A DNA stretch of 64,000 nt from CAWVSB01 sp036960375 (GCA_036960375.1 JBALVY010000004.1:186001-250000), one strand, 5' to 3'; counted from the stretch's first letter, positions 1 to 7,783 are shown. The notes: generated from the letters alone by a model not told the origin. Numbers and translations: made by a program.

Positions 1-40
1 CTATGATTACTGTTTGGTTAATATGTACGGTAGACGACCC
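1..40 (+). repeat. Dispersed ~80-bp junction block, partial copy 1
   Basis: The 3' part of the block, ending TACGGTAGACGACCC at 26-40, cut by the window start. It joins directly to the 272-bp element, as does copy 10 at 20407-20483. Confidence 0.7.
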
Positions 41-306
41 AAAGCCGAATTCAGCAGCCGTTGGCTCACTAACTCGGGAATTAATGTCCTAAGGTATTGA
101 TTTTTATGGGGCGGCCACTATGCTCAAGAGGTATGGAAATTGGCGGATAAGTAGGGGATGCATGGAAATCTAGCTGTGGCGTGTTTCGATTGATTCTGTC
201 CTATCCTTTTGAATTTGAAATAAAAATGTCTGGGCTGGCGCGCGGAAACCTCAGCAACTTGGTACTTTCGCGTTATAGAGCCACGGGCTTTATAATTCAC
301 TGTTAT
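35..306 (+). repeat. 272-bp non-coding repeat element, copy 1
   Basis: By eye this stretch is base-for-base identical to 11090-11361, with a diverged copy at 20478-20743. Each copy starts CGACCCAAAGCCGAATTC and ends in a core-like GTTAT (302-306 here), directly before a cassette gene, so it behaves as a gene-less cassette or a small mobile unit. Short reading frames cross it on both strands, but none has a ribosome site or survives in the diverged copy. The last 70 bases (CTCAGCAACTTG to GTTAT) hold the most conserved segments and may be its attC. Confidence 0.8.
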
Positions 307-322
307 ATTTTTAGGAGAGTGT

Positions 323-814
323 GTGCGCATAAATTTAGCCTATATATTAATTTTATTTTTATCTGGTTGTACTTTTATTCCCGCCTCAGTAGGTTGTTTA
401 GATTCTAAAGTGCCAAGGGTTAAACCTGAGTATAACCAAGATTTCTTACTCACTTATTCCGATACGAACACAGGAATTGTTACTGAGAAGCTTATAACTT
501 GTGAATATTTCTACAACGCTCAGTGTAGTGCTAGAGGAAACTATTGGGATTGGAGGCAGTCACCTAAAATAGGTGAATATCAATTAACTTTAAATGATGG
601 CCGAAAAGGGAAGTTGCTCTACCCTAGATGTCCAAATTTAATGGGAATAAATGAAAGCCAACTTAATTATACCGATATCATTTTAAGTACAGGAGAGTCT
701 ATACGGATTTCTAAAAAAAATGGTAGGTGGGTAAATAGAGTTTACGATAAAGTAACTAAAAAGCCTAAACTTGTCTTTGAAGTCCCTTTTACGATAAATA
801 TAAAAAAAATATAA
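323..814 (+). CDS. Predicted lipoprotein of unknown function
   Basis: A 163-residue protein with a short hydrophobic N-terminus ending in a lipobox (LFLSGC, lipidated Cys16), so it should be a membrane-anchored lipoprotein. The start is GTG with AGGAGAG just upstream. The mature part has several cysteines (residues 25, 60, 68 and one further on), polar and tyrosine-rich stretches, and no family I recognise. The A+T content is higher than in the chromosomal half of the window, as is usual for cassette genes. The stop codon lies inside the first bases of the attC at 809-909, so it is the cargo of one cassette starting at the GTTAT of 302-306. Expression would need read-through or a local promoter, neither of which is evident. 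Confidence 0.75.
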   Translation: MRINLAYILILFLSGCTFIPASVGCLDSKVPRVKPEYNQDFLLTYSDTNTGIVTEKLITCEYFYNAQCSARGNYWDWRQSPKIGEYQLTLNDGRKGKLLYPRCPNLMGINESQLNYTDIILSTGESIRISKKNGRWVNRVYDKVTKKPKLVFEVPFTINIKKI

Positions 815-909
815 CAAGTCATTTCAGCAGGACAAAAAACAGTTGGTTTTTGCTCGTGCCTCGCTTATTTTAACCAACTATTTTATTGCCTCTGAATGAG
901 GCGTTATGT
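809..909 (+). repeat. attC site
   Basis: ATATAAC at 809-815 and GTTATGT at 903-909 flank a long imperfect palindrome. The inner arms AGTTGGTT and AACCAACT pair, and TCATTTCAG in the left arm pairs with CTGAATGA in the right. About 100 bp, like Vibrio-type attC sites. Confidence 0.85.
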
Positions 910-933
910 TTCAGTAAGAAATTTGGAGGATTA

Positions 934-1863
934 ATGCAAGTTTTGAAATCAGAAGGTGAAGTCCTTGATAAGATCGATGGCTACCCATTTAGTGCTAATT
1001 TTCAGGAAGTACCTACCGAGAATGGCGTATCCGTTAGGATTCATTATGTAGACGAAGGTCCAAAGGAAGGCCAGCCTATTGTATTACTCCATGGAAACCC
1101 AACCTGGAGTTACAGCTACCGAAAAGTTATCCCTATCTTGGCTGCCGCAGGCTATCGCGTTCTCGCTCCAGATTTAGTAGGACTCGGACGCTCCGACAAG
1201 CCAACTGCGCTTTCTGATTACTCAATCGCTCGCCACATAAGCTGGTTAGAGCACTGGTTTAACCTTCTTGACCTTGAAAACGTTACACTGGTTTGCCAGG
1301 ATTGGGGAGGTATGATTGGCTTAAGTCTTGCCTCAAAAGATCATACTCGTTTTTCTGGAATACTCGTGACTAATACGGGGGTATACCATGAAAATGTCAT
1401 GACTAAAGAGCAAATGCAGCACATAGAGAAATGGGCTGAGTTAGCGCGCTCCAGCCCGGATTTTCCCTTTGAGGCAAACTTGCAAGGGATGATTAATAGA
1501 AAACTAACGGAAACAGAGTTGGCTGCTTATTTATCCCCCTATAGCGTTCCTGAAAGTCGATGTGGACTTAGATCATTTCCCTCATTTATTCCGGTAATAC
1601 CCTCCGGCAAAGAAGCCAAGGTGGAATGCTTGCGCACTTGGGAGCGGCTGCGCGACTGGCATAAACCCATGCTTATTGCTTACTCTGATGGTGACCCTCT
1701 AACAGCACCGTTCGCGAAAGTCTTTAAATCGCGAGTACCTGGAACCCAAGGTGAAGCGCATATTACGATTAAGGGTGGTGCACACAATGTCCAAGAAGAC
1801 CGTCCGCAAGCGCTTGCAGAGGTTACTTTAAAGTTTGCCGTAAGATGCAGCCAGAGAACATAA
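934..1863 (+). CDS. Haloalkane dehalogenase-like alpha/beta hydrolase
   Basis: A 309-residue alpha/beta-hydrolase whose residues fit haloalkane dehalogenases, which cleave carbon-halogen bonds by water. Visible are HGNPTW (53-58) with Asn55 as candidate halide-binding residue, the nucleophile motif CQDWGG with Asp123 and the adjacent Trp124, a likely catalytic Asp254 (SDGDP) and His284 (GGAHN). Asn plus Trp as halide pair, with the acid after the later strand, resembles subfamily III of the dehalogenases; that placement is inference. The start at 934 was chosen for the GGAGGA six bases upstream; an earlier start at 886 would begin inside the attC. Cytoplasmic, no signal peptide. It is a single-gene cassette between attC sites 809-909 and 1858-1918. 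An epoxide hydrolase or related esterase cannot be excluded. Confidence 0.82.
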   Translation: MQVLKSEGEVLDKIDGYPFSANFQEVPTENGVSVRIHYVDEGPKEGQPIVLLHGNPTWSYSYRKVIPILAAAGYRVLAPDLVGLGRSDKPTALSDYSIARHISWLEHWFNLLDLENVTLVCQDWGGMIGLSLASKDHTRFSGILVTNTGVYHENVMTKEQMQHIEKWAELARSSPDFPFEANLQGMINRKLTETELAAYLSPYSVPESRCGLRSFPSFIPVIPSGKEAKVECLRTWERLRDWHKPMLIAYSDGDPLTAPFAKVFKSRVPGTQGEAHITIKGGAHNVQEDRPQALAEVTLKFAVRCSQRT

Positions 1864-1918
1864 CAAACGCGTCAATCAGGACGCTCGCCAGCTCGCGCCT
1901 ATTACGCGGGCGTTAGGC
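1858..1918 (+). repeat. attC site
   Basis: ACATAAC at 1858-1864 overlaps the stop codon and GTTAGGC closes at 1912-1918. Short (61 bp), with a GC-rich core built of CGC/GCG repeats that can fold back. Confidence 0.85.
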
Positions 1919-1944
1919 ATATCGTTTAAATCAAGGTTTGGTGA

Positions 1945-2352
1945 ATGAAAATAAATGTGTTTGGTAAAATTTATATCGCATTAATGTCAGTTTATTTTGT
2001 TATATCAGGTTTTAATGCCTTATTTGATATTGATTCTAAGCTCGCAAGAATAGGTTTAAGCGCTATCGATTCAGATGGTAAAATTGCATTCATTTTGATC
2101 TATTGTAGCTTGATGATCGGAATAGGTGTTTCAATTGCTTTGTTATATTACTTTAGCAAGACATGGGAGTATTCAGCACTACTCGCATCAATCATTATAG
2201 CCTCATTTATTAGCTTCAGGCTTGTGGGGGCATATATGGTTGGCGGTCTAAGTAATACTCAATTATCATTCTTAGGTGTAGAGTTACTTGAAGTAGCAGT
2301 AGGTATATTTCTTTTGTATAAATCAGATAAGCTCAATCAAAAATATGCCTAA
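1945..2352 (+). CDS. Small four-helix membrane protein, DUF4345-like
   Basis: A 135-residue integral membrane protein with about four hydrophobic segments (residues roughly 7-27, 47-67, 75-97, 105-125) and little soluble material. Length, helix count and the opening pattern (a helix, then a short loop with FDIDSKLARIGL) resemble DUF4345-type proteins of unknown function; this match is tentative. It starts 26 bases after the core site of the preceding attC and its stop overlaps the next attC, so it is a one-gene cassette. No catalytic residues are recognisable. Confidence 0.7.
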   Translation: MKINVFGKIYIALMSVYFVISGFNALFDIDSKLARIGLSAIDSDGKIAFILIYCSLMIGIGVSIALLYYFSKTWEYSALLASIIIASFISFRLVGAYMVGGLSNTQLSFLGVELLEVAVGIFLLYKSDKLNQKYA

Positions 2353-2443
2353 CAAGCCAATCAAGCAGGACTAAAAACAGTTTGCTGTTTCGTTCCTCAA
2401 CATTTTAGCAAACAATTTTTAGCCCCTTATTGGGGCGTTAGGC
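2347..2443 (+). repeat. attC site
   Basis: GCCTAAC at 2347-2353 and GTTAGGC at 2437-2443 are exact complements. Inner arms AGTTTGCT and AGCAAACA pair. It has the same architecture as the site at 809-909. Confidence 0.9.
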
Positions 2444-2459
2444 GCACGAGGGGAAACGG

Positions 2460-2972
2460 ATGGAATGGGAAGCAGCAACAGGAATCTCAGATATAGTCGG
2501 CACAATAGCAGTCATTATGTCTTTGGTGTATTTAGGACTCCAGATACGACAAAACAGTCGATCTATTGAAGGCTCAACGGAGCAGTCCTTGATGACAGCC
2601 GAGTTGGGAGTTTACGTATTGATTGCTCAACACCCTGGTATATATAGACGTGGTTGTGCCGATCTTTCAGATCTAGATCCAGATGAAGCTGTAGTTTTTG
2701 AGCAGCTGATACTAGCCATTATGTCGCAGCTATACGGTGCATTTGTTCAATACCAGCGTAACCTCATTCCAGAAACTGTTTGGCTTGCATATCTTAACGA
2801 TTGGGAATCAAATATCGATGTGCCAGGGCTACAAGAAGTATGGATGCAAATGATCAACTCCTATCCAATAGAGTTTCGTCAATGCCTCACAGAGCACGAG
2901 GCTATGTTGGCAGCAGAAAAAGTGCCTAACAAATCAAGCAAGCGGGACGCCGTAACCGGCGCCCCTTCTTGA
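2460..2972 (+). CDS. Membrane-anchored protein of unknown function, C-terminus encoded by attC
   Basis: A 170-residue protein with one N-terminal helix (DIVGTIAVIMSLVYLGLQI, about 11-29) followed by IRQNSRSIE and a helical soluble domain. This opening (one helix, then QIRQN and a segment of small polar residues) is common in uncharacterised proteins of marine proteobacteria; no function is known to me. The reading frame continues through the attC at 2924-2982 and stops at 2970-2972, so the last 15 residues (VPNKSSKRDAVTGAPS) are made of attC sequence. The native end may have been lost when the cassette formed. ATG start, with GGGGAAACGG just upstream. Confidence 0.72.
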   Translation: MEWEAATGISDIVGTIAVIMSLVYLGLQIRQNSRSIEGSTEQSLMTAELGVYVLIAQHPGIYRRGCADLSDLDPDEAVVFEQLILAIMSQLYGAFVQYQRNLIPETVWLAYLNDWESNIDVPGLQEVWMQMINSYPIEFRQCLTEHEAMLAAEKVPNKSSKRDAVTGAPS

Positions 2973-2982
2973 GGCGTTATGT
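2924..2982 (+). repeat. attC site overlapping a coding end
   Basis: GCCTAAC at 2924-2930 and GTTATGT at 2976-2982, with a central GCCG-TAAC-CGGC hairpin. The upstream gene reads almost through it. Confidence 0.85.
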
Positions 2983-3056
2983 GTCTAGGTATTGCCCAGT
3001 GCTATCTAAAGTAGGCCCTAGAGTTTTCTAGTCATTCTTTAAGAGGAATAAGATAA

Positions 3057-3425
3057 ATGAGTCAATATGAACTTGCAGATTACGCCAATTCTCTTCTTGA
3101 TACTTTCTTAACCGAATTTACAATTTTTCTTACCCTTGTTACCGCCTATATAATAACGGCATTTGTTGCTGGAGCAAGATTAACTACTTTTCAGCTCTGG
3201 ATAATAAATATTGTTTTTTCAATATCAACCGGAATAATTGGAATGCTAGGGTTTCTTACGTTTAGTCGATTTTATATGCACGCTGTTATTGTAGAGACAC
3301 CAGCAGGTAGTGCAGTTATCGAGCCTTTAGACTTCTCGTGGCCAATAGCATTTTTACTATCAGCATTAGTCGCAGGAAGTTTTATATTCATGTGGAGCAT
3401 ACGAAAGACAAAACATATTAGCTAA
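3057..3425 (+). CDS. Small three-helix membrane protein, array paralog family member 1
   Basis: A 122-residue protein. It opens with MSQYELADYANS, has three hydrophobic segments (about 18-39, 46-71 and 97-115) and ends FIFMWSIRKTK. The same plan (M-x-x-YE-[LI]-AD start, a helix with TAY, a G-x-x-[LF]-T-x-x-Q-L motif before helix 2, and a FMW-x-x-R[KR] tail) recurs at 4964-5350, 16058-16417 and, broken, at 9128-9462. The family is not one I can name. The positively charged tail suggests a cytoplasmic C-terminus. SD-like AAGAGGAA lies ten bases upstream of the ATG. It is single cargo between attC sites. With no soluble domain it may act through membrane partners; that is speculation. Confidence 0.75.
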   Translation: MSQYELADYANSLLDTFLTEFTIFLTLVTAYIITAFVAGARLTTFQLWIINIVFSISTGIIGMLGFLTFSRFYMHAVIVETPAGSAVIEPLDFSWPIAFLLSALVAGSFIFMWSIRKTKHIS

Positions 3426-3446
3426 TCAAAGACATGTTCAAGCGAC

Positions 3447-3518
3447 ACATAACAAATACATGAAGTGGATAGCTTTTCCGCTGCGCTTCAAAACTACAAC
3501 TTATGTAAGGCGTTATAC
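3447..3518 (+). repeat. attC site
   Basis: ACATAAC at 3447-3453 and GTTATAC at 3512-3518. The left arm contains ATACATGAAG and the right arm ACTTATGTAA, which can pair. Confidence 0.82.
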
Positions 3519-3532
3519 AAAAAGGTTCAGCA

Positions 3533-4042
3533 TTGAATAATTATCATATAAAAGTGTTCGTAAACCACCTTGAACTTCTCAGTAAGTTTCTTACGAAAAT
3601 CGAAGTGCATGTAAATTCTGACCCATCTATTCTAAAGGCTAGGTTAATAGATGACATGTTGCCTTTATTTGCTCAAGTTGAGATTGCAGCAAGTTTTTCT
3701 CTACGTACGTCCTGCCCTATTGCAAGTGTGGGTGTAGTATCATTTTCCCAAGAAAATAAGTCATTCTTAGGGTTACAAGCGCAGCTGCGAGAGACTGTCG
3801 ATTATCTTGTTAAGTTAGACGATGTACCTAGTGATTTATCTGGTTGTTACATTACAGATATGGCAGGCCCTGTAGAGGTTAAGCTTCCAGCCTTCGACTT
3901 TATAAATAACTTTGCATTTCCAAACTTCTTTTTTCACTTAAGTATGGTATATGCAATAGCAAGAGCCAGCGGTATGCCAGCAACAAAGGGCGATTTTGAT
4001 GGTATTCACAAATATCCGACTGGGTTTTCTTTCGAAGAATGA
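3533..4042 (+). CDS. DUF1993 family protein
   Basis: A 169-residue protein matching the DUF1993 pattern: an N-terminal helix, LIDDMLPLFAQVEIA near 40-54, and the C-terminal segment NNFAFPNFFFHLSMVYAIAR with GMPATKGDFDG. A second DUF1993 gene in this window (39761-40282, - strand) shares these landmarks (FYFHATTTYSILR, GVPLGKMDYVG). The fold is a DinB-like helical bundle; the role is unknown. The start is TTG at 3533, fifteen bases after the cassette core site, with AAAGGTT as a weak ribosome site. A single-gene cassette. Confidence 0.82.
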   Translation: MNNYHIKVFVNHLELLSKFLTKIEVHVNSDPSILKARLIDDMLPLFAQVEIAASFSLRTSCPIASVGVVSFSQENKSFLGLQAQLRETVDYLVKLDDVPSDLSGCYITDMAGPVEVKLPAFDFINNFAFPNFFFHLSMVYAIARASGMPATKGDFDGIHKYPTGFSFEE

Positions 4043-4046
4043 AAGC

Positions 4047-4151
4047 GTATAACAAAGGTAGCCAATTGACCTCCATAAGCTGTCTTGGTTTTTGCAAAAA
4101 GACGCAAAAACACAAGCCATCTTACTCCGGCAGTTGCTGGCGGCGTTATGA
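4047..4151 (+). repeat. attC site
   Basis: GTATAAC at 4047-4053 and GTTATGA at 4145-4151. Long inner arms (GTCTTGGTTTTTGC against GCAAAAACACAAGC) resemble those of the site at 11958-12061. Confidence 0.85.
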
Positions 4152-4204
4152 GCCCCTAAATATCCGGATGCAATAATCCTGAAAAATATGATGGTAATAT
4201 AATT

Positions 4205-4708
4205 ATGAGCCAAATATTTAGCCCGCTTCTAAAGCCAATCTTCACAGTCCCACTCTTATTAGTAATATTGAGCTTATCTGCTACTTACTACGCGAATGCT
4301 GAAAGTGAACAGAAAAACGTCTTGGCCGTACTAGATAAATACATGGACGCGGTCAATCGGATAGATATTGAAGGTATAACAGACACCTACCATTTTCCGC
4401 ACTTTCGTGTGGCCAGAGGAGGTATTGTTATCTGGAATACGCCACAAGAAGCTATGCCAATCCTTGGTATGCCAAGGGATCAGCAGCTATCCGCGATGCG
4501 CGAAGCGCTTGGCGAGGAATGGCAACGGACCGAATGGGCGCATAAAACTGTCATCGCATCTAGTGAAACAAAGGTGCATGTCGACACTGAATTCATACGG
4601 TATAGCATTTCTGACAAGGAATTGGAGCGTGTCAATTCGCTGTATATATTAACTAAAGAAAATGGTATTTGGCGGATTAAGGGCCGGTCCAGTTTTTCTC
4701 CTCGTTAG
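4205..4708 (+). CDS. Exported NTF2/SnoaL-like protein
   Basis: A 167-residue protein with an N-terminal hydrophobic segment (about 12-29) ending in SATYYANAE, a plausible signal peptide with cleavage after ANA. The mature part has the NTF2-like pattern: a first helix VLAVLDKYMDAVNRIDIEGI, then TYHFPHFRVARGG, and alternating strands ending GIWRIKGRSSFSPR. NTF2-like folds bind small ligands or act as isomerases and similar enzymes; no catalytic set can be assigned here. Probably periplasmic. Another NTF2-like protein lies at 15539-16018. Single cargo of its cassette. Confidence 0.72.
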   Translation: MSQIFSPLLKPIFTVPLLLVILSLSATYYANAESEQKNVLAVLDKYMDAVNRIDIEGITDTYHFPHFRVARGGIVIWNTPQEAMPILGMPRDQQLSAMREALGEEWQRTEWAHKTVIASSETKVHVDTEFIRYSISDKELERVNSLYILTKENGIWRIKGRSSFSPR

Positions 4709-4735
4709 AGAATCAAGCATATTCCTAGATATAGC

Positions 4736-4804
4736 ACATGACAATGCCATCAATTTGACCGCTTTACGCTGCGCTTCAAGCAGCAAATTATGGCGGCGTT
4801 AATG
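4736..4804 (+). repeat. attC site
   Basis: A degenerate left core ACATGAC at 4736-4742 and GTTAATG at 4798-4804. The arms CATCAATTTGACCGC and GCAGCAAATTATGGCGG pair imperfectly. The dispersed junction block follows immediately. Confidence 0.75.
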
Positions 4805-4881
4805 GGTTCCGCTTTTGGCACACAACAGAACCTAATGTGCGTTTCGCTAGAATTTGGTACGGTAGCGTCTGTAGTCGACCC
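4805..4881 (+). repeat. Dispersed junction block, copy 2 (subtype II)
   Basis: It begins GGTTCCGCTTTTGGCACA and ends GGTAGCGTCTGTAGTCGACCC. The middle (AGAACCTAATGTG, TTTCGCTAGAATTTGG) is shared with copy 11 at 21485-21561 but differs from the other copies. Confidence 0.78.
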
Positions 4882-4963
4882 TTTTCGGAAGTCCAGTACG
4901 TAGCAATATGACTACCTTTCGTGGGGAACACCAGTGTCTAAATTGGAGGGGGAGTTCGACCTA

Positions 4964-5350
4964 ATGACAGAATACGAAATCGCTGATCTGATTCTAAGTA
5001 ATAGCGCGATGATGTACATGGACGGCGCCGCATTTATGACATTGTTGAGCGCTTACATTGTAGTGGTCCACTTGGTGGGCCGGTCGCTCACCAAGTTCCA
5101 ATTGATTTTCATTAATTTTACCTTCGTTGGCTTGGCGACAAGTAGTGCATTGGGCTGGTTGGTCCTCTCGGACCGAAGCTCTGCACTATTACAGGAATTG
5201 GCTCAACAGAACCCTTCCAGTGCGCTAGTAGACATAGATGGCGGAGAAGGCCTCATAGTCTATTTCGTCTTTAGATCGCTGGTTATTCTGGGTGCTCTAA
5301 TATACATGTGGCAACTTAGGCGAAGTAATGTTTCAGTACAGGACACATAA
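4964..5350 (+). CDS. Small three-helix membrane protein, array paralog family member 2
   Basis: A 128-residue relative of 3057-3425 and 16058-16417: starts MTEYEIADLI, has a first helix with LLSAYIVVVHLVG, then RSLTKFQLIFIN leading into helix 2, and a last helix ending IYMWQLRRS. The start at 4964 was chosen because it aligns with the other family members and has TTGGAGGGGGAG upstream; an upstream GTG at 4934 would add 10 residues with no counterpart. Helix-2 to helix-3 spacing is filled by a polar loop (about 66-95). Function unknown. The attC behind it survives only as its left core (5345-5351). Confidence 0.74.
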   Translation: MTEYEIADLILSNSAMMYMDGAAFMTLLSAYIVVVHLVGRSLTKFQLIFINFTFVGLATSSALGWLVLSDRSSALLQELAQQNPSSALVDIDGGEGLIVYFVFRSLVILGALIYMWQLRRSNVSVQDT

Positions 5351-5375
5351 CAAGGTGCTCTTGACATCGAAGCCA
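5345..5375 (+). repeat. Left half of an attC site (truncated)
   Basis: ACATAACAAGGTG begins as in intact sites, but no matching GTTRRRY occurs before the next gene at 5442, so the right half looks deleted. Confidence 0.5.
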
Positions 5376-5441
5376 GTTGTGAATTATATCTGCACGGAAA
5401 GCCGCGAAGAACGAGCAACAGTATTATCAAGGGGGTTCATC

Positions 5442-5660
5442 ATGAAAAAAGAATATGATCTATCAAAAATGAAATCCCGGAAAAATCCCTATGCGTCAAA
5501 ACTTAAAAAGCCCGTCACTATTAGGCTGAGCGAGTACGTCATTGACTATTTCAAGGTAATGGCAGAAGAGTCTGGTGATCCCTACCAAAGCCTTATCAAT
5601 TTATATCTCCGTGATTGCGCCAATCAACATCGGAAGGTTAATATCCAGTGGCAGCCTTAA
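5442..5660 (+). CDS. Orphan BrnA/CopG-like antitoxin
   Basis: A 72-residue protein starting MKKEYDLSKMKSRKNPYASKL. A ribbon-helix-helix segment follows: KPVTIRLSEYVIDYFKVMAEE, then SGDPYQSLINLYLRDCA. This is the layout of BrnA-type antitoxins, which bind their own promoter and neutralise a BrnT RNase. No BrnT-like gene sits before or after it, so it is an orphan antitoxin or a free-standing repressor. The start at 5442 has GGGGG eight bases upstream; the longer frame from 5328 runs through attC sequence and is not credible. A left half-attC overlaps its stop codon. Confidence 0.75.
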   Translation: MKKEYDLSKMKSRKNPYASKLKKPVTIRLSEYVIDYFKVMAEESGDPYQSLINLYLRDCANQHRKVNIQWQP

Positions 5661-5690
5661 CAAAACAAGCAAGCGGTCAGCCGCCCAGGT
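5655..5690 (+). repeat. Left half of an attC site (truncated)
   Basis: CCTTAAC at 5655-5661, then AAAACAAGCAAGCGG as in the left arm at 2924-2982. The right arm is absent: sequence shared with the flank of the TPR gene copy 2 starts at about 5710. Confidence 0.5.
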
Positions 5691-5764
5691 AGTTTCAATG
5701 CGGAGCTTAACCTCGAAGCTGGGACATGAGACATCGGATATGAGACTGTGAGAAGGGAGTCAGC

Positions 5765-7579
5765 ATGAACTTTGTGGATGAGCTTAAGCGCCGCAACGTC
5801 TTTCGTGTCGCTATCGCCTATGTAATTCTTGGTTGGGTCGTGATACAGGTGACCGACGTTGCCGTGCCGGCCTTGTACTTGCCGGACTGGGTGCCGTCCT
5901 TCGTCTTTTTTGTTGGGCTCATTGGCTTTCCCTTTGTGCTTCTCTTTGCCTGGGCTTTTGAACTCACGCCCGACGGGCTGAAGTCCAGCAAGGAAGTGAG
6001 TGGCGAGGACAGTATCCGGTCGCAGACGGCGCAACGCCTTGAGCATGGTGTTGTGGTATTACTGCTGATCGCGATTAGCTTTTTCGCCTGGGATAAATTC
6101 GGTGCCCAACCGGTTGATAATTCGGCTCCCACAGTGGTTGTGGCTCCGCCTCCCGCCGTTATCGGCCAGTCAATTGCCGTTTTGCCTTTTGTTAACATGT
6201 CTGACGATAAGGATTATTTTGCCGATGGTCTGTCGGAAGAGATTCTCAATCTGCTCGCCAAAAACCGTGAATTGAAAGTTGCAGGCCGCACGTCGAGCTT
6301 CAAGTTTAAGGGCCTGAACGACGATTTGCGTATTATTGGTGAAGCGCTCGATGTGGCGACCGTGCTAGAGGGCTCGGTGCGTAAGTCGGGCATGAAACTT
6401 CGCATCACGGCTCAGCTGATTAATGTCGCCGATGGCTATCACATTTGGTCGGAAACCTATGATCGGGAAATGACCGACATTTTTGCGGTGCAAGACGATA
6501 TCGCTGCCAAAATTTTGGCTGCGCTAGAAATTCATTTAGGCACGGCGAAGCCCGCGCGCAAGCGTCCCACAGAAAACATGCTGGCCTACGAGAAATACTT
6601 GGCGGCAATGGCTCACTCGTCACAAGATACATGGAATTCCCAGACACCGATAAACTTACTAAAGGAAGTGGTTGAGATTGACCCCACCTTTGCCGAAGCC
6701 TGGGAGCTTTTGGCCTTAAATTACTGGCTCCGCGCGGGAACGGAAGGCTTACCGCAGGAAAAGTCCGCGATGCTTTGCTTTGAGGCTGCATCGATGGCCC
6801 TCGCGCTCGACCCCAGCCTATCCATTGCCAAGGCCATGGTGATAAGTGCCGGTGAAGGGACCACTTGGCACGGCGAGATCGAGGCCATGAAAAAGGCCTA
6901 TCTAGAGCATCCGGATCATTCATTATTGTTGCGGGTCCTCTACACAGACCTCACCTCCACGGGGTATTTTGCTGAAGCACTGCCCTATACGCAGCGCTTG
7001 GTTAGCAATGACCCCTTATCAGCTCCTGCCCAATTCGCTCACGCTCGGGTGCTTTGGGCTCTAGGCCGACGTGATGAGGCCGAGGCTGCGGCTCAACGTG
7101 GGCTTGACTTGGGCGAACCCTTTCTGGCCTTCGAATTGTTTATTTCCAGGCTACAAGCGGGGGATCTGGACAACGCCATTTCTTTTTTTGCGAAGAACAT
7201 GGAATTAGAGGGGCAAGATCCCAAAGGCGCAGAAGCCTTCGTGCGGGCTGCGCTAGACCCAGTCACTGGGAAGCCGTTCATATTGGATTACGTGAAGACG
7301 CTAGAGCCAGGGTGGACAGGCTTACGCTGGGCTTATCTTCTGGCTTTTGGCCATATGGACGAGCTTTATGATGAGCTTGAAGCAAACATCCACTCAGAGT
7401 TTGTTTGGTATGATGCAGAGCCAATGCTTTTTAATATAATGATACATGGACGGTTATCTTTCATCACTCATCCTCGTTATCTACCTACCATGGAAAAGAT
7501 GGATGTTGTTTCCTCTTGGGATGTGCGCGGCGCACCCGATCATTGCAGCAAAGACAGCGGCGACTGGGTGTGTGAATAA
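5765..7579 (+). CDS. Membrane-anchored TPR protein with FlgO-like domain, copy 1
   Basis: 604 residues. It opens with DELKRRNVFRVAIAYVILGW and has three membrane segments (about 14-33, 43-66 and 97-116). A periplasmic-type FlgO/TolB-N-like domain follows (SIAVLPFVNMSDDKDYFADG near 140 to AALEIHL near 258). The second half is TPR-like helical repeats (PTFAEAWELLALNYWL, DPSLSIAKAM, DPLSAPAQFAHARVLWALGR). In related proteins the N-terminus may carry a cyclase or LytTR domain; here there is none. Role unknown, probably protein-protein interaction at the inner membrane. It is a near-duplicate of 12287-14119: the first 110 and last 85 residues are almost identical and the TPR part is diverged. SD AGAAGGGAG precedes the ATG. 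Confidence 0.8.
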   Translation: MNFVDELKRRNVFRVAIAYVILGWVVIQVTDVAVPALYLPDWVPSFVFFVGLIGFPFVLLFAWAFELTPDGLKSSKEVSGEDSIRSQTAQRLEHGVVVLLLIAISFFAWDKFGAQPVDNSAPTVVVAPPPAVIGQSIAVLPFVNMSDDKDYFADGLSEEILNLLAKNRELKVAGRTSSFKFKGLNDDLRIIGEALDVATVLEGSVRKSGMKLRITAQLINVADGYHIWSETYDREMTDIFAVQDDIAAKILAALEIHLGTAKPARKRPTENMLAYEKYLAAMAHSSQDTWNSQTPINLLKEVVEIDPTFAEAWELLALNYWLRAGTEGLPQEKSAMLCFEAASMALALDPSLSIAKAMVISAGEGTTWHGEIEAMKKAYLEHPDHSLLLRVLYTDLTSTGYFAEALPYTQRLVSNDPLSAPAQFAHARVLWALGRRDEAEAAAQRGLDLGEPFLAFELFISRLQAGDLDNAISFFAKNMELEGQDPKGAEAFVRAALDPVTGKPFILDYVKTLEPGWTGLRWAYLLAFGHMDELYDELEANIHSEFVWYDAEPMLFNIMIHGRLSFITHPRYLPTMEKMDVVSSWDVRGAPDHCSKDSGDWVCE

Positions 7580-7656
7580 ATGTTCGCTCTTGGCACCTTT
7601 GGGCAGTCCGTATGAAACCTGTTCGTTGATTGGTTAAGGTGTGCGGTAGACGACCC
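7580..7656 (+). repeat. Dispersed junction block, copy 3
   Basis: It starts directly after the TPR stop codon (TGTTCGCTCTTGGCACC) and ends GGTGTGCGGTAGACGACCC. It is nearly identical to copy 7 behind the second TPR gene. Confidence 0.8.
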
Positions 7657-7764
7657 TAAATGTTCTTATCCTTTTGAACTATATAAAATTAATGCCTGCG
7701 ACCAGATCTCTTCAAACCCAAAAGGGCGCCAAAGTGATATAAGGCCATAGGCTCTTGAATAAGC

Positions 7765-7771
7765 TGTTATA
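7765..7771 (+). other. Cassette core site before the YefM-YoeB module
   Basis: GTTATAC fits the GTTRRRY core, preceded by AATAAGCT as at other short junctions (AATAAACTGTTA at 16026-16037 and 22730-22741). The 108 bases before it hold no gene. Confidence 0.45.
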
Positions 7772-7783
7772 CCTAAAAGTACA

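Noticed and set aside
124..408. Short coding frames in the 272-bp element
   Set aside because: None has a ribosome site, and the frames are not kept in the diverged copy at 20478-20743.
6420..6923. Long antisense frames inside the TPR genes (also 12957-13454)
   Set aside because: They mirror the strong codon bias of the sense genes, have no ribosome sites, and give Arg/Pro/Ser-rich proteins without domains.
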